From: Antarcticimicrobium sp040365005
GTDB lineage: Bacteria > Pseudomonadota > Alphaproteobacteria > Rhodobacterales > Rhodobacteraceae
Length of the DNA stretch: 64,000 bases
Assembly (NCBI RefSeq): GCF_040365005.1
Contig: NZ_BAABWV010000002.1
Location: 124,001 to 188,000, forward strand
Direction: 5' to 3'
A model generated the notes under the pieces. That model saw nothing but the letters and a program-made list of their open reading frames with translations. It did not search any database and had not been told where the DNA came from. A program made the position numbers and the translations under genes. This document shows positions 52,034 to 61,345 of this stretch, one piece after another; within the stretch, counting starts at the first letter, position 1, and each line of letters starts with the position of its first letter.

Positions 52034-52963
52034 ATGAGTGACAAACCCACGCCCCCGCGATCGTTCCAGGAGATCATCCTGCGCCTTCAGACCTATTGGG
52101 CGGGCAAGGGCTGCGCCGTGCTGCAGCCCTATGACATGGAGGTCGGCGCCGGCACCTTTCACCCCGCCACCACCCTGCGCGCGCTGGGCTCGAAATCCTG
52201 GGCGGCGGCCTATGTCCAACCTTCGCGCCGGCCCACCGACGGCCGCTATGGCGAGAACCCGAACCGGTTGCAGCATTATTACCAGTTCCAGGTGCTGATC
52301 AAACCCAGCCCGCCGGATCTTCAGGCGCTTTACCTCGGCTCGCTCGAGGCGATCGGCATCGACATGGACCTGCATGACATCCGTTTTGTCGAGGACGACT
52401 GGGAAAGCCCGACGCTGGGCGCCTGGGGGCTGGGATGGGAGGTCTGGTGCGACGGCATGGAAGTGTCGCAGTTCACCTATTTCCAGCAGGTCGGCGGCCA
52501 TGATTGCAAGCCGGTCTCGGGCGAGTTGACCTATGGTCTGGAACGCCTCGCGATGTACGTGCTGGGCATCGACCACGTGATGGACATGCCCTACAACGAT
52601 CCGCAGGCGCCGATCGCGTTGAAATACGGCGATGTGTTCCGCCAGACCGAACAGGAATACTCGCGCTTCAACTTCGACGTGGCCGAGACCGAGATGCTGT
52701 TGCGCCATTTCGAGGATGCCGAGGCCGAGTGCGACGCGATCCTGTCGCGTCCGCAGGTCGACCCCAAGACCGGGAAAAAGATCATCATGGCGCATCCCGC
52801 CTATGACCAGTGCATCAAGGCCAGCCACCTGTTCAACCTGCTCGATGCACGCGGCGTGATCTCGGTCACCGAACGCCAGGCCTATATCGGCCGGGTCCGG
52901 GCACTGGCCAAGAAATGCGCCGATGCTTTCGTCCAGACCGAGGCCGGCGGCGCGGCGGCATGA
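52034..52963 (+). CDS. glyQ: Glycyl-tRNA synthetase alpha subunit
   Basis: A 309-residue catalytic subunit of the bacterial alpha2beta2 enzyme. It has FQEIILRLQTYWAGKGCAVL, EVGAGTFHPATTLRALG, the tRNA-synthetase class II strand VQPSRRPTDGRYGENPNRLQ, QFTYFQQVGG and ELTYGLERLAMY. Normal length. glyS follows after one intervening small gene. Confidence 0.97.
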   Translation: MSDKPTPPRSFQEIILRLQTYWAGKGCAVLQPYDMEVGAGTFHPATTLRALGSKSWAAAYVQPSRRPTDGRYGENPNRLQHYYQFQVLIKPSPPDLQALYLGSLEAIGIDMDLHDIRFVEDDWESPTLGAWGLGWEVWCDGMEVSQFTYFQQVGGHDCKPVSGELTYGLERLAMYVLGIDHVMDMPYNDPQAPIALKYGDVFRQTEQEYSRFNFDVAETEMLLRHFEDAEAECDAILSRPQVDPKTGKKIIMAHPAYDQCIKASHLFNLLDARGVISVTERQAYIGRVRALAKKCADAFVQTEAGGAAA

Positions 52964-52988
52964 GGCCGCAGGGCGCGGAGATCCACCC

Positions 52989-53525
52989 ATGAACGGCAAG
53001 TTCGTCGCCTCCCTGATCGTCCTCTGCGCGCTGGTCGCGGGGGCGGCGATCTATTACCTGCAGGTCTATGGCTATTATTACCGCGTCACCCCGACGCCGG
53101 GGCAGGACGTGCAACTGGTCGCCGTCGCCACGCAGGCGCCCGAACCCATCGCCTATGCGGATTTTCAGGCCATCGATGCCGACAGTTCGCCGATCCGCTA
53201 CCGGTCCTGCTTCACCACCGACCTGCCCATGGATGAGCTTGCCGCCACCTATGTCGAGCGGCAGGGAGGCGAGCCGCGAGTCGCCCCCGGCTGGTTCGAC
53301 TGTTTCGACGCCGAGGCGATCGGCACGGGGATCGAGGCCGGCGACATCCGCGTCTTTCTCGCGCAGAAGAACATCGCCTACGGGGTCGACCGTGTCACCG
53401 CCATCGCGCCGGACGGCCGCGGCTGGTCCTGGGAAGAACTGAACGACTGTGGCCACAAGGCCTATGACGGCACCCCGGTGGGCGAGGCCTGCCCGCCGCG
53501 GCCCGAATCCGGGGCAGGGGGGTGA
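52989..53525 (+). CDS. DUF6446 family protein (membrane-anchored)
   Basis: A 178-residue protein with one N-terminal membrane helix (residues 6-26, VASLIVLCALVAGAAIYYLQ) and a periplasmic domain: VQLVAVATQAPEPIAYADFQ, IDADSSPIRYRSCF, APGWFDCFDAEAIG, WEELNDCGHKAYDGTPVGEACP. Four cysteines could form two disulphides. In Rhodobacterales this gene regularly sits between glyQ and glyS; the name follows that family. Its function is unknown. Confidence 0.8.
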   Translation: MNGKFVASLIVLCALVAGAAIYYLQVYGYYYRVTPTPGQDVQLVAVATQAPEPIAYADFQAIDADSSPIRYRSCFTTDLPMDELAATYVERQGGEPRVAPGWFDCFDAEAIGTGIEAGDIRVFLAQKNIAYGVDRVTAIAPDGRGWSWEELNDCGHKAYDGTPVGEACPPRPESGAGG

Positions 53526-53612
53526 TCCCGCCGTGCCCCCGCCCTTGCCATTTCCGGCCCATCGCCTGTATCCGCTGACCCGACGCCCTCAACACCCCGC
53601 CGAGGAACCCCT

Positions 53613-55859
53613 ATGCCCGACCTTCTGATCGAACTGTTTTCCGAGGAAATCCCGGCCCGCATGCAGGCACGCGCCGCCGAGGACCTGAAAAAGCGGGTGA
53701 CCGACGGTCTGGTCGAGGCCGGGCTGACCTATTCCGGTGCGACCGCCTTTTCCACCCCGCGCCGGCTGGCGCTGGCGGTCGAGGGGCTGCTCGCCGAATC
53801 GCCGACCCTGCGCGAGGAGCGCAAGGGCCCCAAGGTCGGCGCGCCCGACAAGGCGATCGAGGGATTCCTGCGCGGCGCCGGCATCACCCGCGACGCTCTC
53901 GAGGAACGCGACACCCCCAAGGGCACGGTCTATTTCGCCACCATCGAGAAGCCGGGCCGCCCGGCCGCCGAGATCGTGGCCGAGGTTCTGGAAACCACCA
54001 TCCGCAACTTCCCCTGGCCCAAGTCGATGCGCTGGGGTGCGGGCAGCCTGCGCTGGGTGCGTCCGCTGCACTCGATCCTGTGTATCCTGAGTGACGAGTC
54101 TGGCGCGCATGTGGTGCCGATGGAGGTGGACGGGATCGCTGCCGGCGACAGCACCGAGGGCCACCGCTTCATGGCGCCGGGGCGGTTCTCGGTCACCTCC
54201 TGCGATGATTACCAGGCCAGGCTCAAGCGCGCTCACGTGGTGCTCTCGCCCGACGAGCGTGCCGATCACATCTGGGCCGACGCCACCAACCGCGCCTTTG
54301 CGGCCGGGCTCGAGGTGGTCGAGGACAAGGGCCTTCTGAGCGAGGTCGCCGGGCTGGTCGAGTGGCCGGTGGTGCTGATGGGCGAGATCGGCGAGGCCTT
54401 TCTCGACCTGCCGCCCGAGGTGCTGCAGACCTCGATGCGCGAACACCAGAAATTCTTCTCGGTGCGCGATCCGAAATCGGGCCGTATCGTCAAGTTCGTC
54501 ACCGTCGCCAACCGCGAGACCGCCGATCACGGCGCCACCATCCTTGCCGGCAATCAAAAGGTGCTGGCGGCCCGGCTCTCGGATGCGAAATTCTTCTGGG
54601 ACAACGATCTGCGGGTGGCGACTTCCGACCTGTCGGCCTGGACCGGGGCGCTTGAAAACGTGACCTTCCACAACCGGCTGGGCAGCCAGGGCGAGCGCAT
54701 CCGCCGCATCGCCGCGCTGGCCCGCGACCTGGCCCCCGCCGTCGGCGCAGACAAGGGCGCGGCCCAACTGGCCGCCGACCTGGCCAAGGCCGACCTGTCG
54801 TCTGAAATGGTCTATGAATTCCCCGAACTTCAGGGCGTCATGGGCCGCTATTATATCGCCGCCGCCGGTCACGCCCCCGAGGTCGCCGCCGTCGCCGAAG
54901 AGCATTACTCGCCGTTGGGGCCCTCGGACGACGTGCCCACCGCGCCGCTCTCGGTCACCGTGGCGCTGGCCGACAAGCTGGACACGCTGACCGGATTCTG
55001 GGCCATCGACGAGAAACCCACCGGCTCCAAGGACCCCTTTGCGCTGCGCCGCGCCGCGCTGGGCGTGATCCGGCTGGTGCTGGCCAACGACCTGCGGCTG
55101 CCGCTGGACCGTTACATTGATGGCCAGATCCTGCGTCACAAGATCCACCTCAACCGCGAGGCCGACGAAAGCCAGCTTGCCGCGCTGCGCGACATCAACG
55201 ACGAGATCGCCGATCACGGGGTCTTCGGGGCGGCCTTCCGTGCGGTTCTGGCCCGGTTCGACAACGACCCCGAGGTCGACACCTCGAACCAGTCGTTGCT
55301 GCATTCCATCGGCGGTCAGGTACCGGATCTGTCGACCGACCTGATGGTTTTCCTGCATGACCGGCTCAAGGTCTACCTGCGCGACCAGGGCCTGCGCCAC
55401 GACGTGATCGACGCCTGCATCGCCATGCCGGGCCACGACGATCTGAACCTGCTGGTCAAACGCGCCACCGCGCTGGGCGCCGTGTTGCAGACCGAGGACG
55501 GCGAGAACCTGATCCAGGGCTTCAAGCGCGCCAACAACATCCTGACCCAGGCCGAGGAAAAGGACGGGGTGGAATATTCCTTTGGCGCCGACGCCAAGTT
55601 CGCCGAAACGGACAGCGAACGCGCGCTCTTTGCCGCGCTCGACGCTGCCCAGGCCCGGATCACACCGGCGCTGGAGGCCGAGGATTTCCCCGAGGCGATG
55701 GCAGCCATGGCGGCCCTGCGCGGACCGATCGACGCATTTTTCGAAGAGGTGCAGGTCAACACCGACAACGAGACCCTGCGCCGCAACCGCCTGAACCTGC
55801 TGCACCAGATCTGCACGATCTGCGGTCAGGTGGCCGACCTCACCCGCATCACCGGCTAG
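53613..55859 (+). CDS. glyS: Glycyl-tRNA synthetase beta subunit
   Basis: A 748-residue subunit that recognises tRNA-Gly. It has the family start MPDLLIELFSEEIPARMQ, STPRRLALAVEGL, EVLQTSMREHQKFFSVRD, DAKFFWDNDLRVATS, LADKLDTLTGFWAI and PTGSKDPFALRRAALGVIR. The C-terminal anticodon-binding-like helical part ends FFEEVQVNTDNETLRRNRLN. Length is typical. Confidence 0.97.
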   Translation: MPDLLIELFSEEIPARMQARAAEDLKKRVTDGLVEAGLTYSGATAFSTPRRLALAVEGLLAESPTLREERKGPKVGAPDKAIEGFLRGAGITRDALEERDTPKGTVYFATIEKPGRPAAEIVAEVLETTIRNFPWPKSMRWGAGSLRWVRPLHSILCILSDESGAHVVPMEVDGIAAGDSTEGHRFMAPGRFSVTSCDDYQARLKRAHVVLSPDERADHIWADATNRAFAAGLEVVEDKGLLSEVAGLVEWPVVLMGEIGEAFLDLPPEVLQTSMREHQKFFSVRDPKSGRIVKFVTVANRETADHGATILAGNQKVLAARLSDAKFFWDNDLRVATSDLSAWTGALENVTFHNRLGSQGERIRRIAALARDLAPAVGADKGAAQLAADLAKADLSSEMVYEFPELQGVMGRYYIAAAGHAPEVAAVAEEHYSPLGPSDDVPTAPLSVTVALADKLDTLTGFWAIDEKPTGSKDPFALRRAALGVIRLVLANDLRLPLDRYIDGQILRHKIHLNREADESQLAALRDINDEIADHGVFGAAFRAVLARFDNDPEVDTSNQSLLHSIGGQVPDLSTDLMVFLHDRLKVYLRDQGLRHDVIDACIAMPGHDDLNLLVKRATALGAVLQTEDGENLIQGFKRANNILTQAEEKDGVEYSFGADAKFAETDSERALFAALDAAQARITPALEAEDFPEAMAAMAALRGPIDAFFEEVQVNTDNETLRRNRLNLLHQICTICGQVADLTRITG

Positions 55860-55896
55860 GGGCGGGCGCTCCGAGCCGACAGCCATCCGCACTCCG

Positions 55897-55976
55897 CCTG
55901 TCATCCCCGCGTAAGCGGGGGGCTTTATTCCTTGACGCCGAGGCCTGAAGATCCCCGCCTGCGCGGGGATGACAGG
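55897..55976. repeat. REP-like inverted repeat pair
   Basis: CCTGTCATCCCCGC (55897-55910) is repeated inverted as GCGGGGATGACAGG (55963-55976). Each arm is itself a small hairpin (CCCCGC-GTAA-GCGGGG and ATCCCCGC-CTGC-GCGGGGAT). A third degenerate half follows near 56012-56035. It fills most of the 270-bp glyS-ppdK gap. Confidence 0.75.
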
Positions 55977-56129
55977 GGCGCGGTAGGATAGGGTGATGCC
56001 ATTGGCTCGAGCCCCCGCCTGCGCGGCGAGGGCAGGGCCCGTTTCGACGGTGCGGGCATAGGCCCGCCCGCTTTTCCTTGCGCGTGCCGGGCACCTGCTT
56101 ATGCTGCGGTCAGAGCAAGAGGTGCCGCA

Positions 56130-58688
56130 GTGCAATACAACCCGCATACCACCCTGGTGACCCCCGATGCCCCGATCGAGGTCGGGGCCCACGGCGGGCG
56201 TGCAAAATGCCTTCAGCGTCTTGTCCGGCTGGATCTGCCGGTGCCGCGCACCGTCGCGCTCTCCTTCGGGGCGGTCAAACGCATCGCGGCGGGCGAGATG
56301 CCCGACATCGCCGCCGTCGACGCCCAGTTCGACCCCTGCACGCTGCTCTGCGTGCGCCCGTCGTCCGAGGATCCCGACTGGGGCGGGCCCGGCGCGGTGC
56401 TGAACATCGGCATGAATGGCAAGCAATACGAAAAGCTCTCCGAGAGCCTCGGGCCCAGGGCCGCCGCCGCGCTCTATTCCCGCTTCGTTCAGGGCTATGC
56501 CACCCATGTCGCCCGCCTCGACCCCGATCTTTTCGACAGCGATCCCGAGGAGGGGCCCAAGGGCCTGCAACGGATGCTGCGCGCCTATGAGGACGAGGCC
56601 GACGAACCCTTTCCGCAATCGCGCAGCGAACAGCTCAGCGGTGTGTTGCGCTCGATGGCCCGCGCCTGGGAGGGGACCTCGGCCCGGCTGCTGCGCCAGG
56701 CCAAGGGCGCGCCGGCCGATGCCGGACTCGGCCTCGTGGTGCAGGAGATGATCCCGGGGCTGGGGCAGGGCGAATGCGGCTCGGGCGTGCTGCAACTGGC
56801 CGATCCGGTCACCGGCCGGCCGCAGATCATCGGACGTTATCTGAGCCAGAGCCAGGGGCGCGATGCGCTCGGCGCGGGGGCCGCCGCGCTCTACCTCGAA
56901 AAGGACCCGCGCGGCCCTTCGCTGGAGGAACTGGCGCCCGAGGCCTTTGTGGCGCTCAAGCGGGATGCGGCATTGATGCGGCGCAAGTTGCGCGAAGAGA
57001 TGCAGGTCGAATTCGTGATCCAGGACGGCGCGGTGCATATCCTTGACGGTGTGCGCATCCAGCGCAGCCCGCGTGCCGCCCTGCGCATCGCCGTCCGGCT
57101 GGCCGAAGACGGCATCATCCCCCCGCAAGAGGCGGTGATGCGCGTCGATCCCCATTCGATGACCGAACTGCTGCACCGCCAGGTCGCCCCCGATGCCGAA
57201 CGCGACGTTCTGGCCACCGGCATCGGCGCCAGCCCCGGCGCCGCGACCGGTCGCATCGTGTTTTCCGCCACCGCCGCCCAGGCCAGCGCCGCCCGGCGCG
57301 AAGCCTGCATCCTGGTGCGTCGCGAAACCGCCCCCGAGGACGTGCGCGGCATGCATGCCGCCGCCGGCGTGCTGACCGAAAAGGGCGGCATGACCAGCCA
57401 CGCGGCGGTGATCGGGCGCGGCCTCGGGCTGCCCTGCATCGTCGGCGCCTCCGAGCTGACCTTCAACACCCGCGACAAGATGCTGCGTGCGCCCGATGGC
57501 CGGATCCTGCGCGAGGGCGACATCGTCACCATAGACGGCGGCACCGGACAACTGCTCGCCGGGGAACCCGCCATGCTCGAGGCGGCGCTCGACGATGCCT
57601 TCCAGACGCTGATGGGCTGGGCCGACGCGGCCCGCGACATCGGCATCCGCGCCAACGCCGACACCCCCGCCGACGCCCAGACCGCGCGCAACTTCGACGC
57701 CCAGGGCATCGGGCTGTGCCGGACCGAGCACATGTTCTTCGAACCCGGCCGCCTGACGGTGATGCGCGAGATGATCTTTGCCGAGACCAGTTCCGGTCGC
57801 GCCGCCGTGCTGGCCCGGTTGCTGCCGATGCAGCGCGACGATTTCATTCAGCTGTTCCGCATCATGGAGGGGCGCCCGGTCTGCATCCGGCTGTTCGACC
57901 CGCCGCTGCACGAATTCCTGCCCGCCACCCGCTCGGGCCAGCGCGAACTGGCCGAGGCGCTGGATCTTCCGGTCTCGGACGTCACCCGGCTGATCGAGGC
58001 GATGCACGAATACAACCCCATGCTCGGCCTGCGCGGCGTGCGCCTCGGTGTCACCGTGCCCGAGATCTACGAGATGCAGGCCCGCGCCATCTTCGAGGCC
58101 ACGCTCGAGGCCAACCGAACCGGGGAACCGGTGGTGCCCGAGATCATGATCCCGCTGGTCTCGGCCAAGCGCGAGGTGGAGCTGATCAAGGCGCGGGTCG
58201 ATGCCGTCGCCGGCGCCGTGCGCTCGGAACGCGGCGAGGAGTTCACCTATCGCCTCGGAGTCATGGTCGAGACTCCGCGTGCGGCGCTGCGTGCGGACGA
58301 GATCGCGCCGCATGTCTCCTTCCTCAGCTTCGGTACCAACGACCTGACGCAGATGACCTATGGCCTCTCGCGCGACGACGCCGGGCGGTTCATGTCCGAC
58401 TACGTGCGCAAGGGGGTCTTTCCCGAAGATCCGTTTCACGTGCTCGACATCGAGGGGGTGGGGGAACTGCTCAAACTCGGGGCCGAGCGGGGCCGGGCAG
58501 CCAATCCTGACTTGACGGTCTCGATCTGCGGCGAACACGGCGGCAACCCCGAATCAATCGCCTTCTGTCGCGAGGCGGGGTTCGATTATGTCTCCTGTTC
58601 GCCGTTCCGCGTACCGGTGGCGCGGCTGGCTGCCGCCCAATTCGCCATTGCCGAGAAAATTACCCCAGAGGAGGATGAAACCCCTTGA
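56130..58688 (+). CDS. PPDK-like PEP-utilising enzyme with altered ATP-grasp domain
   Basis: An 852-residue protein with the three-part layout of pyruvate phosphate dikinase. The central phosphohistidine domain is intact (KGGMTSHAAVIGRGLGLPCI, His424). So is the C-terminal PEP/pyruvate barrel (GLCRTEHMFFE, NPMLGLRGVRLG, FGTNDLTQMTYGLSRDD, CGEHGGNPESIAFC). The N-terminal nucleotide domain departs from the family: the usual GEYL...QGEDVVAG-RTP region reads GRYL (R236)...QGRD (R244) with no RTP. The SVRSGA-SMPGMMDT stretch reads CVRPSSEDPDWGGPGAV. It starts at GTG 56130. PEP synthesis from pyruvate may be impaired or the nucleotide changed. Confidence 0.8.
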   Translation: MQYNPHTTLVTPDAPIEVGAHGGRAKCLQRLVRLDLPVPRTVALSFGAVKRIAAGEMPDIAAVDAQFDPCTLLCVRPSSEDPDWGGPGAVLNIGMNGKQYEKLSESLGPRAAAALYSRFVQGYATHVARLDPDLFDSDPEEGPKGLQRMLRAYEDEADEPFPQSRSEQLSGVLRSMARAWEGTSARLLRQAKGAPADAGLGLVVQEMIPGLGQGECGSGVLQLADPVTGRPQIIGRYLSQSQGRDALGAGAAALYLEKDPRGPSLEELAPEAFVALKRDAALMRRKLREEMQVEFVIQDGAVHILDGVRIQRSPRAALRIAVRLAEDGIIPPQEAVMRVDPHSMTELLHRQVAPDAERDVLATGIGASPGAATGRIVFSATAAQASAARREACILVRRETAPEDVRGMHAAAGVLTEKGGMTSHAAVIGRGLGLPCIVGASELTFNTRDKMLRAPDGRILREGDIVTIDGGTGQLLAGEPAMLEAALDDAFQTLMGWADAARDIGIRANADTPADAQTARNFDAQGIGLCRTEHMFFEPGRLTVMREMIFAETSSGRAAVLARLLPMQRDDFIQLFRIMEGRPVCIRLFDPPLHEFLPATRSGQRELAEALDLPVSDVTRLIEAMHEYNPMLGLRGVRLGVTVPEIYEMQARAIFEATLEANRTGEPVVPEIMIPLVSAKREVELIKARVDAVAGAVRSERGEEFTYRLGVMVETPRAALRADEIAPHVSFLSFGTNDLTQMTYGLSRDDAGRFMSDYVRKGVFPEDPFHVLDIEGVGELLKLGAERGRAANPDLTVSICGEHGGNPESIAFCREAGFDYVSCSPFRVPVARLAAAQFAIAEKITPEEDETP

Positions 58689-58853
58689 TCCTCAGGCGGT
58701 TGCGGGGCATTTTACCTGATCGTCCGGGTCGTTTCGGCGTTTATAATCTGCCTGTTTCGCGGGCGGAACTGGACTTTTCATGACATAGGGGCTAAGTGGA
58801 CGGCTGCGCTGGCCTAGGGGGGGCTCGCTCGGACGCTTTGTTGTGAGGTTCCT

Positions 58854-59504
58854 ATGAAACGACTCCTGACCGCTGCCGCCGTGGTTGTCACGGTTCTCTC
58901 TCCTTTGGCCGCATCGGCCGAAACCGGCCTCAAGGGTCTCTTCCAGCGTGAGCAGTCCTCGCTGAACAAGGTGTCGAGCACCCGGTTGCAGGCGATGCTG
59001 ACCGGCGAGCGCCCGACGAAAAAGAAGAAGGCCAAGCAACTCCCCTTCACCTTCTCCCGCGCCTGGGTCGATGCCCAGCCCGAACCGCAGGGCGGTGACA
59101 ACTGGCGCTGCCTGTCCGAGGCGCTCTATTTCGAGGCGCGCGGCGAAACCGTGAAGGGCCAGTTCGCCGTGGCCGAGGTGATCATGAACCGGGTCAAAAG
59201 CGCCCGCTTCCCCGACAGCGTCTGCGGCGTGATCCGCCAGGGTACCGGCAAACGCTATCAGTGCCAGTTCACCTATACCTGCGACGGCCACGCCGAGGTG
59301 ATCTCGGAGCCGCAGGCGTTCGAGCGTGTCTCCAAGGTGGCCCGCGCGGTGATGGACGGGGTCACCGAGGACCTGACCGGCGGCGCGACCCATTATCACA
59401 CCACGGCCGTCAAACCGCGCTGGGCGAATGTCTACAAAAAGACCGCACAGATCGGCGTTCACATCTTCTATCGCCACAACTACCGGACCGCGTCGACCGA
59501 ATAA
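58854..59504 (+). CDS. Cell wall hydrolase, SleB type
   Basis: A 216-residue exported protein. Signal peptide MKRLLTAAAVVVTVLSPLAASA; a Lys-rich linker (RPTKKKKAKQ); then the Hydrolase_2 (SleB) domain with NWRCLSEALYFEARGETVKG (catalytic glutamate region), AVAEVIMNRVKSARFPDSVC and GGATHYHTTAVKPRWA. It likely cleaves peptidoglycan glycan strands in wall remodelling. It is preceded by a 165-bp gap that should hold its own promoter. Confidence 0.9.
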   Translation: MKRLLTAAAVVVTVLSPLAASAETGLKGLFQREQSSLNKVSSTRLQAMLTGERPTKKKKAKQLPFTFSRAWVDAQPEPQGGDNWRCLSEALYFEARGETVKGQFAVAEVIMNRVKSARFPDSVCGVIRQGTGKRYQCQFTYTCDGHAEVISEPQAFERVSKVARAVMDGVTEDLTGGATHYHTTAVKPRWANVYKKTAQIGVHIFYRHNYRTASTE

Positions 59505-59839
59505 GGTTCGCACCATCGGGTCCTGGCGCGGGACGCACGGGGTTCGCCGGATCGAGGCCGATCGCCTTGGCATGACGGATGCCCCTTGTGCGGCATCGCA
59601 GACCCACCTTGCCATTGATTTTCTGCCGCTGGGGCCGGTCCGGTTCTCAGGGGGTGTCCTGTGCGTTTCCGCGCTGTGCCACGCGCGGCGCATCCTTGAT
59701 CCGGGGGAGGGGCCACTGGTCCCGCACCCGCCCGGCGTTCATGCGAAAGAAAGGGCGCAGCCCGGTGCTGGCCGCTGGCGGGCGCCATGTGACGCGGATC
59801 AGCTGCGCCCCCCAAACGGGACTGCCGGACCTTGGGCCC
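59505..59839. other. 335-bp gap between convergent genes
   Basis: Frames open on both strands here have low-complexity Pro/Arg/Gly composition and no ribosome-binding site. I see no convincing terminator, repeat or RNA in it. Confidence 0.5.
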
Positions 59840-61345
59840 TTAGCCGGTGTTCACCGCATGTCGCTCCGCGACCGAGGTCTTGGTGTATTCCTTGAGCGCC
59901 GCTTCGCAGCCTTCGGCCCAGATGACCGCCAGCCAGTCCTCGAATTCCTCGGCGAATTGCTGCGCCTCGGGCAGATCGCCGTAGAACCGGCGCTGTTCGA
60001 TCCAGGCCTTCGGGCGGGCCCAGGCCTGGGCGCCGATCCTTTTCAAGGCATCCCAGACCGGGTCGTTGGGCATGATCCGCGTGCCGTCCTCGCGGGTGCC
60101 TTCGCACATCCGGGCCCAGAGCGCTTCGACGAGGGCAAGACCCGAAACCGATCCGCCGGCGGCCAGTTGATCGCGCAGGATCGGCAGCACGAACCCGGTG
60201 TGGCGGGCCGAGCCGTCAAAGGCCACGCGGCGGGTGGTGTCGACGATCCGGGGGTTCGAGAACCGCCTCTCGACTTGCTCCAGGTACGCCAGCGGCGTCA
60301 TGCCGGGCACCGGGGCGACGGTCGGGGTGATCTCTTCGGTCTGCACCTTTCGGAACATGGCCGCGATCAGCGGATGGGCCATGCATTCGGAGATGGTCTC
60401 GATCCCGAGCACCTCTCCGACATTGGCGAGAACCTGGTGGCCGGCGTTGAGAATGCGGATCTTCATCGTCTCATAGGCCTGCACATCGTCGGAAAAGGTG
60501 GCGCCGACCTCGTCCCAGCCCGGGCGACCGGCACAGAAATCGTCTTCGATGACCCATTGGCGGAACGCTTCGTGGGTGACCGGCACGGCATCGTCGATGC
60601 CGAACCCCTGCGCCAGGGCGATCTCGGCGGGGCCGGTGGCCGGCGCGATGCAATCGACCATCGAGTTGGGAAAGGTGGCGTTGGCCGCGATCCAGTCGGC
60701 CAGGTCTGGGTCGGACAGCCGCGCCAGCGAAACCACGGTCTGGCGCAGGATGCTGCCGTTGCCCTGCAGGTTGTCGCAGCTGAGCCCGGTAAAGGGGCCA
60801 TGACCCGCGTCGCGGCGCATGCGCAGGGCGGCGACGATGGCGCCGAAGGCGGTGCGCGGGGTATCGGGATGGAGGGCGTCGTGACGGATGTCGGGGTGGG
60901 ACGCGTCAAAATCCTTGGTAACCGGATCGAGAAAATAGCCGCTTTCGGTGACGGTCAGCGAGACGATGCGAATGGTCGGGTCGGCCATGGCCGCGACCAG
61001 CGGACCGTTGCCCTCCGTGATCGGGATATAGCCCACCATCGACCCGATGACTTCGGCCGTCGTGTCCTCGGGGTCGAGTTCGATCAGCGTGGTCAGGCCA
61101 TCCTGCGCCAACAGCTTTTCGCGCATTGCCACGTCAGCGGGGCGAACCCCCGCGCCGAGGATGGCCCAGTCCTGCGCCTTGCCCGCCTGCATCAGGCGAT
61201 GCAGGTACCAGGCCTGGTGGGCGCGGTGGAAATTTCCGACGCCGATATGGACGATACCCGGGGTCAGGGCGGCGCGGTCATAGCGCGGGCGGTCGATCAT
61301 CAACCGATCAAGCGTCGCATTCGAAAGTCTGATCAACTCACCCAT
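59840..61345 (-). CDS. mtlK: Mannitol 2-dehydrogenase (polyol dehydrogenase, MtlK/MtlD family)
   Basis: A 501-residue cytosolic NAD-dependent long-chain polyol dehydrogenase converting mannitol to fructose. It has the N-terminal HIGVGNFHRAHQAWYLHRL dinucleotide loop, SLTVTESGYFLD, LSCDNLQGNG and the catalytic K-x4-N-x2-H signature in MKIRILNAGHQ. ATG 61345 overlaps the end of the upstream SDR gene by 13 bp. It is the last gene of the polyol operon. Confidence 0.93.
   Translation of the reverse strand: MGELIRLSNATLDRLMIDRPRYDRAALTPGIVHIGVGNFHRAHQAWYLHRLMQAGKAQDWAILGAGVRPADVAMREKLLAQDGLTTLIELDPEDTTAEVIGSMVGYIPITEGNGPLVAAMADPTIRIVSLTVTESGYFLDPVTKDFDASHPDIRHDALHPDTPRTAFGAIVAALRMRRDAGHGPFTGLSCDNLQGNGSILRQTVVSLARLSDPDLADWIAANATFPNSMVDCIAPATGPAEIALAQGFGIDDAVPVTHEAFRQWVIEDDFCAGRPGWDEVGATFSDDVQAYETMKIRILNAGHQVLANVGEVLGIETISECMAHPLIAAMFRKVQTEEITPTVAPVPGMTPLAYLEQVERRFSNPRIVDTTRRVAFDGSARHTGFVLPILRDQLAAGGSVSGLALVEALWARMCEGTREDGTRIMPNDPVWDALKRIGAQAWARPKAWIEQRRFYGDLPEAQQFAEEFEDWLAVIWAEGCEAALKEYTKTSVAERHAVNTG

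Noticed and set aside
53589..58538. Very long minus-strand open frame (over 1600 codons)
   Set aside because: It runs antisense to glyS and the PPDK-like gene, both of which have clear family motifs. Its translation is His/Gly/Arg/Asp-rich with no motif. Such shadows are common opposite GC-rich genes.
59480..59839. Small genes in the gap after the SleB-type gene
   Set aside because: Open frames on both strands lack ribosome-binding sites and have Pro/Arg/Gly-biased composition.
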